Shown here piece after piece: positions 31,648 to 41,303 of a stretch of DNA of 64,000 nt; position 1 is the stretch's first letter; each line of letters opens with the position of its first letter. The position numbers and the translations under genes are program-made. The notes under the pieces were generated by a model. The model was not told where the DNA came from and did no database searches. It worked only from the letters and a program-made list of their open reading frames with translations. Source of the stretch: Terriglobia bacterium (GTDB taxonomy: Bacteria > Acidobacteriota > Terriglobia > Bryobacterales > Bryobacteraceae); the NCBI GenBank assembly GCA_020073615.1, contig JAIQEX010000010.1:18767-82766 (forward strand). The letters run 5' to 3'.

Positions 31648-33381
31648 ATGCCAAAGTTCTGGCGCACTCAAAACGGGCGGCTTCACGGCCGAAACTGTCG
31701 TCCTACCTCTCATCGGCCAAATGCTACCATTTCTAGTTCGCTCGTCAAAAAAAAATCGGTGAAGCCACATACCCATAGACGACAAAGCAGGGTCTGCGCG
31801 TTGATCGCGTGTAGTTTTTTCTTTTTCTCGGGCTTGGCTTTTCTGCCACACCTGGGTGTTCAAAACGACGAAGCGATCTTCGGCATGGCGTTCCTCAAAC
31901 CCCTGGCCGGCGCCTGCACGATTCGGATCGGGCACTCCCGATTTCCGCTTATGCTGATGAGTTACCTGGGGACGCTGAAGGCCTGGCTGTACCGCCCGGT
32001 TTTCCGCGCATTCGGCACCGGGGTATGGACGTTGCGGCTTCCCGTCCTGTTTGCCGGCGTGGCCAGCGTATGGTTGTTCTACCTGCTGTTGCGCCGGATT
32101 GCCGGGGAGCGTGCCGCTTTAATTGGATGCAGTTTGCTGGCGGTGGATGCAACCTATTTGCTGACCGTTTGCTTCGACTGGGGGCCGGTGGCGCTGCAAC
32201 ATCTGCTGCTGGTGGCGGGACTGCTGGCGTTGGTGAAGTTCTACCAGGAGCGCCGCGAGGTGGCGCTGGCCGGCGGCTTCTTCCTGCTGGGGCTGGCCAT
32301 GTGGGACAAGGCGCTGGCGGTATGGATGTTGTCGGGAATCGCGCTGGCCGCGCTGGCCCTCTTTCCGCGGCGGGTGTTAGCGGTGGTCACCGGCCGCCGC
32401 GTGGCCATTGCGGTGCTGGCGTTCGCCTTGGGCGCGCTTCCCCTGCTGGTGTACAACGCGCAGAACGACTGGCCCACGCTGCGCGGCACCTTCACTCGCG
32501 AGCCGCGGCCAATTTCCGGCAAGGCGATGATGCTGGTGGCGACGGCGCGCGGCGAGGGACTGTTCGGGTGGATGTTCTTCGAGAACTGGCAGACGCCAGC
32601 GCCCCACGAGCCGTACGGTGGTTTCGAGAAAGCCTCAGCCTGGGTTGGCGAACTGGCCGGACACCCGCGCCGGCACCTGCTGTTCTACGCGTTTCTGCTG
32701 GCGCTGTTGCTGGCGCCGCTGGCGCGCGGCGATGCGCTACGCGCCATCCTGTTCGCGGTGGCCGCCATGGCGGTGGCATGGTACCAGATGGCCATCACCG
32801 CCAACGCCGGAGGCACGGTGCACCACACCATTCTGCTCTGGCCGTTCCCGCAACTGGCGATCGCGGTTTCGTTTGCCGCGGCGTCGCGGCAGCTGGGGCG
32901 TTTCGGAATTCCGGTTGTCGCCGTGGTCACGGCAGTGATGGCGGTCTCGGGTGCACTGGTGGTGAATGAACACCACCTGGTGATGCTCCGTTACGGGGGC
33001 AGCCAGAACTGGACGGACGCCATCTTCAAGCTGGACCGCTATGTGGAAGGCATCCCGGCGCAAAACCTGTACTGTCTCGACTGGGGCATCGCCGACGGCC
33101 TGCGCGTGCTGGGCCACGGCACTCTGCCGGTCCAGGTGGACACCGACCCGATCTCCAAACCGGAGCTCAGCGAGGACGACCGTGCCGTGGTGCGGCGCAT
33201 GATCGCCGACCCGGACGGCCTGTTTCTGGCTCATACCAAGGATTACGAGTTCTTCCCCGGCGTCAACCAGAAGCTGGTGAAATTCGCGGCGGAGGCGGGT
33301 TATGAGCGGCGGATGCTGGCCACGATCTCCGACAGCTACGGCAGGCCGGCGTACGAAGTGTACCGTTTCGCGGGGCGGTGA
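31648..33381 (+). CDS. integral membrane glycosyltransferase-like protein (GT39/PMT-like)
   Basis: A protein of up to 577 residues with about ten membrane helices. NDEAIFG after the first helix corresponds to the acidic DE motif in the first extracytoplasmic loop of PMT/ArnT-type GT-C glycosyltransferases, which transfer sugars from polyprenyl-phosphate donors. Later helices (VWLFYLLLRRIAG, VLAFALGALPLLVYNAQN, ILFAVAAMAVAWYQMA) and a soluble C-terminal domain fit this architecture. The first 36 residues are basic and low in hydrophobicity; GTG at 31756 is an alternative start. Acceptor unknown. Convergent with the next membrane protein. Confidence 0.75.
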   Translation: MPKFWRTQNGRLHGRNCRPTSHRPNATISSSLVKKKSVKPHTHRRQSRVCALIACSFFFFSGLAFLPHLGVQNDEAIFGMAFLKPLAGACTIRIGHSRFPLMLMSYLGTLKAWLYRPVFRAFGTGVWTLRLPVLFAGVASVWLFYLLLRRIAGERAALIGCSLLAVDATYLLTVCFDWGPVALQHLLLVAGLLALVKFYQERREVALAGGFFLLGLAMWDKALAVWMLSGIALAALALFPRRVLAVVTGRRVAIAVLAFALGALPLLVYNAQNDWPTLRGTFTREPRPISGKAMMLVATARGEGLFGWMFFENWQTPAPHEPYGGFEKASAWVGELAGHPRRHLLFYAFLLALLLAPLARGDALRAILFAVAAMAVAWYQMAITANAGGTVHHTILLWPFPQLAIAVSFAAASRQLGRFGIPVVAVVTAVMAVSGALVVNEHHLVMLRYGGSQNWTDAIFKLDRYVEGIPAQNLYCLDWGIADGLRVLGHGTLPVQVDTDPISKPELSEDDRAVVRRMIADPDGLFLAHTKDYEFFPGVNQKLVKFAAEAGYERRMLATISDSYGRPAYEVYRFAGR

Positions 33382-33426
33382 CCGTTTTGGGACAGGGCCG
33401 AAAACCCGCGGCTGCGGGGGGCTGTT

Positions 33427-35253
33427 CTATCGCACCTCGAACACTCCGATGGCCAAGCCCAGGTCGCGCGCGTCGCCGGGGGCGCGGATGGTGCGGCTCA
33501 CCTCCACGGTAACGTGCAGTTCGGGCTTGCCCACGGCCGAGGCGGGCAGGGGGAAGGCCAGCTCAAAATCGTTGCGGCCGGGCGGCAGGGCGGCGGATTG
33601 GGTCGAACCCTCGACCGTCACGGTCACCGTCAGGGGGCCGCCGCGGGTCAGCTCGTCCGGGCAGTATCCACTGAGATAGAGCTTCTGGCCGGCAGCGGAC
33701 GCACCGGCGATGCGCAGGGTGGCGCGCTTCGGTATCCAGCGGTGATTGCCATCAACGGGGTACCACTCGGGCCCCAACAAATAGGAGGTGAGCGGGCTGG
33801 CGACGTCGATGCGCGCCGGCAGCCCGATTTCGCGGGGCACGGCCGCATAGGCCGTGGTGATGTTGCGGAGGCGCGGGCCGCGGACATCATAGACCGCCAG
33901 TTCGTCGCGGGCGAGGGCATTGGCAGCGACGTCCGCCGGGAGGAGAAATTCGCCGATGTTGCCCAGGTTGGGCTGGGCGTCGATGTGCCGTTCGCTGCCC
34001 GAGGCCAGGTAGACCGGGCCGGCTCCGATGAGGCGGAAGGGGTGGTCGGGAAAGCTGTTCCAAAAGAGCTCGCTATCCACGCCCACCAGCAGGATGGACT
34101 GGCGCGGGTGCAGTTCGTGGGCGCGCGCCACACCTTCCACGAGGTTGCGCACGCGAACCGTGAGCGCGCGATTCTCGGCCGCGTCGTGCACGGTTCGGGG
34201 CAGAACCAGGACCACGTAGAGTGCGGCCAGCGCCACGGCGGCGACCCGGGCGCGCGCGGTGGCACGCCACGCTTCGGCAAACGCCCAGCCGCCCAGCCAG
34301 CAGGCGCCGATCAGGGGCAGATACAGGTAGTATTCCATGAGATGGTCACGGAGCGGCAGCACGGGCGCGATGGTGGCCGCGTACCACACCACGCAGAAGA
34401 GCGCCGCCGCGGTCCCGCCGCGCAGCTTGCGCGCGAGGAACCACAGCAAGCCTAGGGTGACCACCGCCACACCCGCCAGCAGCGCCGCTTTGGGCAGGCC
34501 GAGCGGCGTCCAGAGTAAGACCGGGCCGGCCGACCACGTCCAATAGGTGGCCAGCGTGCGGAGCATGGAACCGGTGAAGTGCAGGGCGTAGTCGCCGGTG
34601 CCGGGAAGGGGGACAAGGGCGCGGTGCGCGACTACATAAAGGATGGACGGGAGGAACAGCGGCAGGGTCCGGCGGAAGTTTTTGCGGGCGCAGAGAAAGG
34701 TGTAGGACGCGGCCAGGGCGGGATAGACCAGGTTCACCTCCAGTGCGCCGAAGCCGAGCAGAAAGGCGATCCACTGGCCGAGGTTGTAACGCGCGCGGCC
34801 GGTTTCCACGTAGCGCAGCAGAAAGTAGAACGCCAGCAGCAGGAAGAAGCCGCAGAGCACCTGGTTGTAGACGCAGACCCAGCCCAGCGGCTCGACCAGG
34901 GCGCTGTTGACCACCCAGAACACGGCCGCGCAGACGCCCGCGGCGCGCAGGCCGGTGAGACGGGCGCCGATCCACGCGACCAGGGCCAGGTTGGCGAACT
35001 GGGTGGCGAAGACGACGATGCGAAAGGGCATCGCGTCCAGGCCGAAGAGGCCGAAGCCGGCCATGAAGAAGGCGCGCTCGCTGAGGGGGCGAATGGTGCC
35101 CTGGGCAAAGGGCGCGAACAGCGCATGCACAACGTCGCGGCCCACGCCCACGGCCAGCCACGCAAAGTCGTCGGCGCGGAACCAGGCAGAGAGGCTCGCC
35201 CAGTGGACCAGGAGGCAGAGCAGCAGGGGCAGCAGGAAGAGGCCCCTTTTCAT
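33427..35253 (-). CDS. polytopic membrane protein with C-terminal beta-sandwich domain
   Basis: A 608-residue protein with about ten to twelve membrane helices in residues 1-360, including FLLPLLLCLLVHWASL, a RADDF element after the first helix that resembles the acidic loop of GT-C glycosyltransferases, and VCGFFLLLAFYFLLR-type segments. The C-terminal 100 residues (RWIPKRATLRIAG, LTVTVTVEGS, DFELAFPLP, LHVTVEVSRT, DLGLAIGVFEV) form a beta-rich domain. A related domain makes up most of the lipoprotein encoded directly upstream. The start overlaps that gene's stop by 4 bp. A role in glycan transfer or assembly is plausible but unproven. Confidence 0.7.
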   Translation of the reverse strand: MKRGLFLLPLLLCLLVHWASLSAWFRADDFAWLAVGVGRDVVHALFAPFAQGTIRPLSERAFFMAGFGLFGLDAMPFRIVVFATQFANLALVAWIGARLTGLRAAGVCAAVFWVVNSALVEPLGWVCVYNQVLCGFFLLLAFYFLLRYVETGRARYNLGQWIAFLLGFGALEVNLVYPALAASYTFLCARKNFRRTLPLFLPSILYVVAHRALVPLPGTGDYALHFTGSMLRTLATYWTWSAGPVLLWTPLGLPKAALLAGVAVVTLGLLWFLARKLRGGTAAALFCVVWYAATIAPVLPLRDHLMEYYLYLPLIGACWLGGWAFAEAWRATARARVAAVALAALYVVLVLPRTVHDAAENRALTVRVRNLVEGVARAHELHPRQSILLVGVDSELFWNSFPDHPFRLIGAGPVYLASGSERHIDAQPNLGNIGEFLLPADVAANALARDELAVYDVRGPRLRNITTAYAAVPREIGLPARIDVASPLTSYLLGPEWYPVDGNHRWIPKRATLRIAGASAAGQKLYLSGYCPDELTRGGPLTVTVTVEGSTQSAALPPGRNDFELAFPLPASAVGKPELHVTVEVSRTIRAPGDARDLGLAIGVFEVR

Positions 35254-35759
35254 TTGAGGCCCACGCTCAGCACCACCACGCCCAGCTCTCGCTGGTCCGC
35301 GCCGCTGGGCGGCAGGGCTTTATCCAGCTCGCAATCCACGCGCACGGAACTGCCCGTAAGGAGAGCGGGCGGCACAGGGCGCAGGTAGGTGTAATTGCCC
35401 GGCTGCCGCCAGGTTTCGGGGGGAAGCGTGGTGCCGTTGATGGCGACGGAAAGAGAAATCGCGTGCAGCCGCTCGATGGTCGCCGGCGCCACGGACAGCT
35501 TCACCTCGAGCGTGGCGCCCTTCTGCGCCGCTCCGAAAGGTGTGCTCAGCACGACGGCAAATTTCCGCTCCGTCCAGCGCCAGGCGTTCTCCTCGATGGA
35601 ATGGAAGCCCGCGACGAGCTGCGCGGCGGATTTGGGATCGCCCGTGTGCACGGTCGAAGCCAGGGGCGCGGCGGTCTCCTCTTCGGTTTGCTGGACATGC
35701 ACCTTGGGATGCTGGCAACCGAGCAGCGCCAACAGCAGAATCGCGGCGAGCGCCTTCAT
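35250..35759 (-). CDS. small lipoprotein with beta-sandwich domain
   Basis: A 169-residue predicted lipoprotein. The signal MKALAAILLLALLGC has a lipobox cysteine at 15. The mature part ends in a beta-rich domain (RWTERKFAVVLSTP, ATLEVKLSVAP, LSVAINGTTLPP, YTYLRPVPPALL, VRVDCELDKALPP, RELGVVVLSVGLK) that aligns by pattern with the C-terminus of the following membrane protein; both end in a DxxxLG(L/V)xxxxV motif. The ATG overlaps the oxidoreductase stop by one base (TGATG), so all three minus-strand genes look co-translated. Confidence 0.72.
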   Translation of the reverse strand: MKALAAILLLALLGCQHPKVHVQQTEEETAAPLASTVHTGDPKSAAQLVAGFHSIEENAWRWTERKFAVVLSTPFGAAQKGATLEVKLSVAPATIERLHAISLSVAINGTTLPPETWRQPGNYTYLRPVPPALLTGSSVRVDCELDKALPPSGADQRELGVVVLSVGLK

Positions 35760-37798
35760 CAGTCCCCGGCCCTCTCCACCTGGACGAGGCAACTGTAGAA
35801 GGTGGGGCCGCCGCCCGCGTCGGTAAGGCGATCGGAAGTGAGGGCGTTCACGTTGCGGCGGCCGGGGGCGCGCTTGCCCCAGCGCACGGAGGGTGCCGCC
35901 ACCACGCCCGGCCGCACGGTGCCGTCCACCCGCGCCTCCAGGATCGCCGAGCCGCGGTCGTTATAGATGCGCACCGCGTCGGAGGTGCGGATCCCCAATC
36001 GGGCGGCATCGGCGGCAGCGAGGTGCAGGACGGCGGTTTGCGAATCCACCGCATCGCGATGGCCGAAAGTGGAGTTCATGCTGTCGTCGTTTTTGGCGGC
36101 GACCAGCTCGAAGGGATATTTGCGGCGTAGCGCCTGGTCGCCGTGGCGCGATTCGACGGGCGGCGTGTAGTCCAGCGTTTCGGCGTGGAAATGGCATTTG
36201 CCGTTGGCGGTGCCGAAGCCTCCGGCGGCGAAGGGCAGGAACGGCTCGGGGATGTTCAGCCGCACGGAATGCTCGCGGTCGAGCCGCTCCAGCGTGATGC
36301 CGCGCACGAAGGGATGCGGTGAATCGAGCAGGCCGCGGATCATATCGTCTTCCGACTCCGCGAAGCAGGGATCGCCGAAGCCCATGCGGGCGGCCAGCCG
36401 GCGGAAGATCTCGACGTTCGACTTGGTTTCGCCCGGCGGCGCCAGAGCGGGCCGCGCAAGCTGCAGGTAGTGATGGCCGTAGGCGAGGTAGAGGTCGGTG
36501 TGTTCCAGGAAGGTGGTGACCGGCAGCAGGATATCGGCGTAATCGGCGGTATCGTTCTGGAACTGTTCGAGCACCACGGTGAACAGATCCTCGCGGCGCA
36601 AGCCGGCGAGCACGGCGTTCTGATTGGGCGCGATGGCGGCGGGATTGGAGTTGTAGACGACCAGCGCTTGGACAGGCGGAGCCTCGAGAGTGCGGAGCGC
36701 GGCGCCCAGCGACGACATGTTGACGATGCGCGCCTCGCGGCCCAGCGCCTTCTGCTGGAGGCCGGCGCGCTCGAGCGGGGCGCGGTTGAGCTGGAACGCC
36801 TGCGCGGTGGAAAGCTGGAAGCCGCCGCCGATTTCTTTCCAGCTCCCGATGAGCGCGGGCAGCAGCGCGACGGCGCGCACCGCCATGGCCCCGCGGTCGC
36901 TGCGCTGTACGCCGTAGTTGAGGCGGATGACGGCGGGCCGCGTGGTGGCGTACTCGCGGGCGAGGGCGGCGATCTCCTCGGCGGGAATGCCGGTCAGCTC
37001 CGCGGCGCGGCCGGGCGTCCAGGCGCGCACGCGCTCGCGCAGGACATCGAAGCCCTCGGTGTAGCGCGCCACGTAATCGGCGTCGTGCAGGTCCTCCGCA
37101 ATGATGACGTGCATCATGGCCAGGGCGAGCGCGGTATCGCTGCCCGGGTTGATGAAGAAGTGCCGGTCGGAAACGGCGCCGGTGCGGGTGAGCCGCGGAT
37201 CGATGGTGTAGAGGCGCGCGCCCTGGCGCCGCGCCTCCATGATGAACGGCCACAGGTGCACGTTGGTGCCGAGAATGTTGGCGCCCCAGGCCAGGATGAG
37301 CCGCGAATGGCGGAACTGCTCGGGCTCGGTGTTGTAGCGCAGGCCCAGCGCCTCGGTATGCCCGGCGACGCCCGCCGAAGAGCAGATGGTGCGGTCGAGC
37401 CGGGAGGCGCCCAGGCGGTGGAAGAAGCGGCGGTCCATGCCGGCGCCGTTGAGCAGCCCCATGGTGCCGGCATAGCTATAAGGAAGGATGGCCTCGGGGC
37501 CAAAGCGGGCGGCGATTTCGGTGAGACGCCCGGCGATGGTATCGAGCGCCTCATCCCAGGAGATGCGCGCGAAGCGTCCCTCGCCTTTGGCCCCGGTGCG
37601 GCGCTGCGGGTAGAGCAGGCGGCCGGGCGAGTATTCGCGCTCCAGGTACTGCGCCACCTTGCCGCAGAGGAAGCCGCGGGTGACGGGGTGCGCCGGGTCG
37701 CCGCGCAGCTTGGTGCCGCGGCCATCTTCGACCGTGACCAGCAGGGAGCAGCAGTCGGGGCAATCGAGCGCGCAAACGGAGTGGTGGATTTCGGGCAT
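35759..37798 (-). CDS. molybdopterin-dependent oxidoreductase with 4Fe-4S cluster
   Basis: A 679-residue enzyme of the molybdenum/tungsten bis-pterin family. The N-terminal [4Fe-4S] motif is C9-x3-C13-x3-C17-x27-C45 (VCALDCPDCCSLL, then RGFLCGK). The pterin-binding core includes RTICSSAGVAGHTEALG, AWGANILGTNVH, INPGSDTALALAMMH, VQRSDRGAMAVRAVALLPALIG and YNSNPAAIAPNQN, and the C-terminal barrel has the FELVAAKNDDSMNSTFG element. No Tat signal is seen, so it is probably cytoplasmic. The start at 37798 gives the family N-terminus; the frame extends to 37837 through the promoter area. Substrate unknown. Start of an operon with two envelope genes. Confidence 0.9.
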   Translation of the reverse strand: MPEIHHSVCALDCPDCCSLLVTVEDGRGTKLRGDPAHPVTRGFLCGKVAQYLEREYSPGRLLYPQRRTGAKGEGRFARISWDEALDTIAGRLTEIAARFGPEAILPYSYAGTMGLLNGAGMDRRFFHRLGASRLDRTICSSAGVAGHTEALGLRYNTEPEQFRHSRLILAWGANILGTNVHLWPFIMEARRQGARLYTIDPRLTRTGAVSDRHFFINPGSDTALALAMMHVIIAEDLHDADYVARYTEGFDVLRERVRAWTPGRAAELTGIPAEEIAALAREYATTRPAVIRLNYGVQRSDRGAMAVRAVALLPALIGSWKEIGGGFQLSTAQAFQLNRAPLERAGLQQKALGREARIVNMSSLGAALRTLEAPPVQALVVYNSNPAAIAPNQNAVLAGLRREDLFTVVLEQFQNDTADYADILLPVTTFLEHTDLYLAYGHHYLQLARPALAPPGETKSNVEIFRRLAARMGFGDPCFAESEDDMIRGLLDSPHPFVRGITLERLDREHSVRLNIPEPFLPFAAGGFGTANGKCHFHAETLDYTPPVESRHGDQALRRKYPFELVAAKNDDSMNSTFGHRDAVDSQTAVLHLAAADAARLGIRTSDAVRIYNDRGSAILEARVDGTVRPGVVAAPSVRWGKRAPGRRNVNALTSDRLTDAGGGPTFYSCLVQVERAGD

Positions 37799-37835
37799 TG
37801 CGAGATTACATATATGATACACAGAGGAACCAACC

Positions 37836-40800
37836 ATGCGTCTATTCCCGTCTCATCACCGCCGCATATGGGCGATGCTGGCCGCCGGCTGCCTGGGCAT
37901 GGCCGGCTTGATCTGGGCACAGGGGAGGGGCGCCAGCCCGCCGCCAACGCCGCCGCCCAATGCTTCCACCGATCCGCTGCTGCGCGGATTCGAGTTCCGC
38001 TCCATCGGGCCGGCCACCATGATGGGCCGGGTGGACGACATCGCGGGCGCGGAAAAGGACCCGATGATCGTCTACGTCGGGTTCGCCACCGGCGGATTGT
38101 GGAAGTCCACCGACGGCGGCAACCACTGGCATTCGCAGTTCGACAACATGGCCAACGAATCGGTGGGCGCCATTGCCATCGCGCCTTCGGACCCCAACGT
38201 GGTCTACGTGGGCATGGGCGAGGCGAACAACCGGCAGAGCTCGTCGATCGGCGACGGAGTGTGGGGCACCATCGATGGCGGCAAGACCTGGAACCATCTC
38301 GGCCTGGAGGACACGCAGTCCATCGGGCGGATCGTGGTGGACCCGGTGAACCCGAACATCGTGTACGTGGCGGCGGGCGGCCATCTGTTCGGGCCCAATG
38401 CCGAGCGCGGCCTCTATAAGTCGGTGGACGGCGGCAAGAACTGGAAGAAGGCGAAGTACATCGATGCCGACACCGGTTTCACGGATGTGGCCATTGATCC
38501 GGTGAATCCGAAGATTCTCTATGCGGCGTCGTTTCAGCGGCGGCGCACCTGGTGGGGCTACAACGGCGGCGGCCCTGGTTGCGCGCTGTGGAAGACGACC
38601 GACGGCGGCGAGAGCTGGAGCAAGCTCGAGGGGCCGGGCTGGCCGAAACCGAAGGATGGGATCTACGGGCGCATTGCGATCTCCGTGTTCCGGGCGAAGC
38701 CCTCGACGATTTACGCGCAGGTGGAGACGGGCGCCAGCGCCGGCACAGGTGGAGGCACTACGGCCGAAGGCGGACCGGCGCGCGGCGGACGCGGCGCGGC
38801 GGCCACCGAATCGACCGCGGAAGCACCGGCGGCTGGCGCGGCGGCAACGGCTGGTCAGCCAGCGGCGGGCGCGGCTCCGGGCGCAGCTCCGGCTGCGGGC
38901 CGCGGCGGTGGTGGCGGTGGCGGCGGCCAGGGTGGCCGGGGCGCGCCCGGTCCACCCGATCCCAATCGCAGCGGCGTATTCCGCTCCGACGATGGCGGCA
39001 AGACCTGGACCTTCATGAGCAATCAGGACCAGCGTCCCACCTACTTCAGCCAGATTCGCGTGGACCCGGTGGACGATAAGAAAGTCTTCGTGGGCGGCAA
39101 CCCTGGGCAGGTGTCGCACGATGGCGGCAAGACCTGGCAGCCGCTCACCGGTTCGCACACCGATTACCACGCCATCTGGATCAATACCAAGGACCCGCGC
39201 ATCGTCGCCGTGGGCCACGACGGCGGCCTCGACATCAGCAACGATGGCGGCGTCACCTGGGACTACCACAACGATATTGCCGTGGGCCAGTTCTACCAGG
39301 TCTCGGCCGACATGCGGCGCCCGTATTACGTGTGCGGCGGCTTGCAGGACAACAACGCGTGGTGCGGGCCAAGCGCGCTGCGCTCCGCAACCGGACCGGT
39401 GAACACCGACTGGTACACGGTGGCGGGCGGCGACGGCTTCTACACGCGCCAGGATCCCACCGACTGGGCCATCGTCTACGGCGAGTCGCAGGACGGCAAC
39501 ATGAGCCGGCACGATCTGCGCAACGGAACGCAAAAGCCCATCCGGCCGACGCTTCCGGGTCGCGGCGGAGCGGCGGCCCCGCCCGCGGGCGAACCGCCGG
39601 CGGGAGCGGCGGCCGCACCGCCGGGGAGCACGGCCGCGCCCGGCGGCGGCGTTACTTCCCCCGGCGCACCGGCGGGACGCGGCGGAGGCCGCGGCGGTGT
39701 CCCCAACGTGATCAACGCGCCGGCCGGGGTCGAGCCGTTCCGCTTCTACTGGAACGCGCCGTTTGAGATATCGCCCCACAATCCGGCCGTGCTGTACATG
39801 GCTTCGCAGTACTTCTTCAAGTCCACCGACCGCGGCGATTCGTGGTGGATGAATCCCACCGATCTCAGCAAGAACGTGAACCGCTGGGCGCCGGACATGG
39901 CGATCATGAACGTGGCCGGCGACAAGCCCATGGCCGAGAAGCACGACGGCTACTCGGCGAGCTCGATGGCCACGCAGGTGCGCGAATCGCCGGTGCGGGC
40001 GGGAGTCATCTGGATCGGCACCGACGACGGCAACCTGCAGGTGAGCCAGAACGGCGGCGAGAGCTTCACCAGCCTGTACCAGAACATCGCGGGCGCGCCC
40101 AAAGGGTACGTGCACATCGCGCGCATCGAGCCCTCGCACTTCGACGCGGCCACCGCCTACGTGGCCATCGACGCCCATCGCAACGACGATTGGAAGCCGT
40201 ACGTTTTCAAGACCACCGACTATGGCAAAACGTGGGTGAGCATTGCCGGCAACCTGCCCGAAAAAGGCAATGTCAACGCGCTGCGCGAGGATGTGGAGAA
40301 TCCGCGCCTGCTGTTCGCGGGCACCGAGTTCGGCTTGTATGTCAGCCTGGCCGGCGGCGAGGATTGGAAGAAATTCATGACCGGCCTGCCCAGCGTGCGC
40401 GTGGACGATATACTGATCCATCCGCGCGATCGCGACGTGATTGTGGCGACGCACGGGCGCTCCATCTGGATTGCCGACGACATCACCCCGCTCGAGCAGA
40501 TGAAGGCGGCGGGCACGCCGGATGTGGTGCTGTTCGAGCCGCGGCCGGGGATCGAGTGGAAGAACGATCTGCAGGCAATGCGGCGCGTGACCAATCGCGA
40601 TTTCCGCGGGCAGAACCCGCAGGGCGGCACGGCGATCCACGTCTGGGCCAAGAGCGACCTGGGCGCGGCGAAGCTCGAGTTTCTGCGTCACGGCGAGGTG
40701 GCGAGCGTCATGGAGGTGGCGATCAAGGCGGGCATGAACCGTTTCCAGTGGAACATGCAGAAGCCGGCGCCGCCGGGGGCCGCGGCGGCCGGAGGCGGCG

Positions 40801-41075
40801 GCCGCCAGGGACGCGGCGGCGAAGCTGCGCCGGGCGGTGCGGCCAACGCACCGGAAGCGGCGGGTGGTGCGGCGGGTGGTGCGGGCGGACGGGGACGCGG
40901 CGGCCCGGCGGGAGTTCCGTTTGTGGCCGGCGGCGGACGCGGCGGCTTCGGCGGCGGCGCCTTAGGGGGCGGCCCGGTGGAACCCGGAGCGTACCTGGTG
41001 CGGCTCACCGTGGGCAGCCAGACCTGGACCTCGCTGGTGGAAGTCTTCGAAGATATCTGGATGCGCCCGCAGTAG
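37836..41075 (+). CDS. exported BNR/sortilin-type beta-propeller protein ('glycosyl hydrolase')
   Basis: A 1079-residue exported protein with signal sequence (WAMLAAGCLGMAGLIWAQG) and a GAGGAA site before the start. It contains many BNR/Asp-box repeats (GGLWKSTDGGNHWH, GTIDGGKTWNH, GVFRSDDGGKTWTF, VSHDGGKTWQ, VSQNGGESFTS, TDYGKTWVS) forming one or two large propellers. Three Gly/Ala/Pro-rich low-complexity inserts lie at about residues 299-375, 571-630 and 975-1050. Proteins of this type are often labelled glycosyl hydrolases, but catalytic residues cannot be assigned, and binding is equally likely. Only 37 bp separate it from the divergent oxidoreductase; ATATATGATAC there resembles a shared promoter. 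Confidence 0.88.
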   Translation: MRLFPSHHRRIWAMLAAGCLGMAGLIWAQGRGASPPPTPPPNASTDPLLRGFEFRSIGPATMMGRVDDIAGAEKDPMIVYVGFATGGLWKSTDGGNHWHSQFDNMANESVGAIAIAPSDPNVVYVGMGEANNRQSSSIGDGVWGTIDGGKTWNHLGLEDTQSIGRIVVDPVNPNIVYVAAGGHLFGPNAERGLYKSVDGGKNWKKAKYIDADTGFTDVAIDPVNPKILYAASFQRRRTWWGYNGGGPGCALWKTTDGGESWSKLEGPGWPKPKDGIYGRIAISVFRAKPSTIYAQVETGASAGTGGGTTAEGGPARGGRGAAATESTAEAPAAGAAATAGQPAAGAAPGAAPAAGRGGGGGGGGQGGRGAPGPPDPNRSGVFRSDDGGKTWTFMSNQDQRPTYFSQIRVDPVDDKKVFVGGNPGQVSHDGGKTWQPLTGSHTDYHAIWINTKDPRIVAVGHDGGLDISNDGGVTWDYHNDIAVGQFYQVSADMRRPYYVCGGLQDNNAWCGPSALRSATGPVNTDWYTVAGGDGFYTRQDPTDWAIVYGESQDGNMSRHDLRNGTQKPIRPTLPGRGGAAAPPAGEPPAGAAAAPPGSTAAPGGGVTSPGAPAGRGGGRGGVPNVINAPAGVEPFRFYWNAPFEISPHNPAVLYMASQYFFKSTDRGDSWWMNPTDLSKNVNRWAPDMAIMNVAGDKPMAEKHDGYSASSMATQVRESPVRAGVIWIGTDDGNLQVSQNGGESFTSLYQNIAGAPKGYVHIARIEPSHFDAATAYVAIDAHRNDDWKPYVFKTTDYGKTWVSIAGNLPEKGNVNALREDVENPRLLFAGTEFGLYVSLAGGEDWKKFMTGLPSVRVDDILIHPRDRDVIVATHGRSIWIADDITPLEQMKAAGTPDVVLFEPRPGIEWKNDLQAMRRVTNRDFRGQNPQGGTAIHVWAKSDLGAAKLEFLRHGEVASVMEVAIKAGMNRFQWNMQKPAPPGAAAAGGGGRQGRGGEAAPGGAANAPEAAGGAAGGAGGRGRGGPAGVPFVAGGGRGGFGGGALGGGPVEPGAYLVRLTVGSQTWTSLVEVFEDIWMRPQ

Positions 41076-41151
41076 GACAGCGTCCTGGCCCATGGGCGCT
41101 CACTGAATTCGCGAGCGAGCAAAGCTTGATGGCAACGTTTCCCACAACGGC
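40895..41151 (+). repeat. direct repeat, copy 1 (3' end of the BNR gene and trailer)
   Basis: This 257-bp block covers the last 60 codons of the BNR gene and 76 bp beyond, ending in CGTTTCCCACAACGGC. It matches 42450-42707 over its length with few changes. Copy 1 is the functional, in-frame one. Confidence 0.85.
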
Positions 41152-41303
41152 GTTTTGGGACCAGTCTCCGAGTGGCCATTCGCCCAAAGCATCTATCGGC
41201 GCTTCCGAAAAGAACTTCGGCCTCAGGGCTGATCATTGGTCGTAAGGCGTTATCGCCAGGAATCGGCTTCGACTCAGCTGTGCCGTGACTCCTCCAATCA
41301 TGC

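Noticed and set aside
37842..40691. 949-residue minus-strand frame opposite the BNR protein
   Set aside because: Shadow of the repeat-rich plus-strand gene; the latter has signal peptide, ribosome site and Asp-box repeats.
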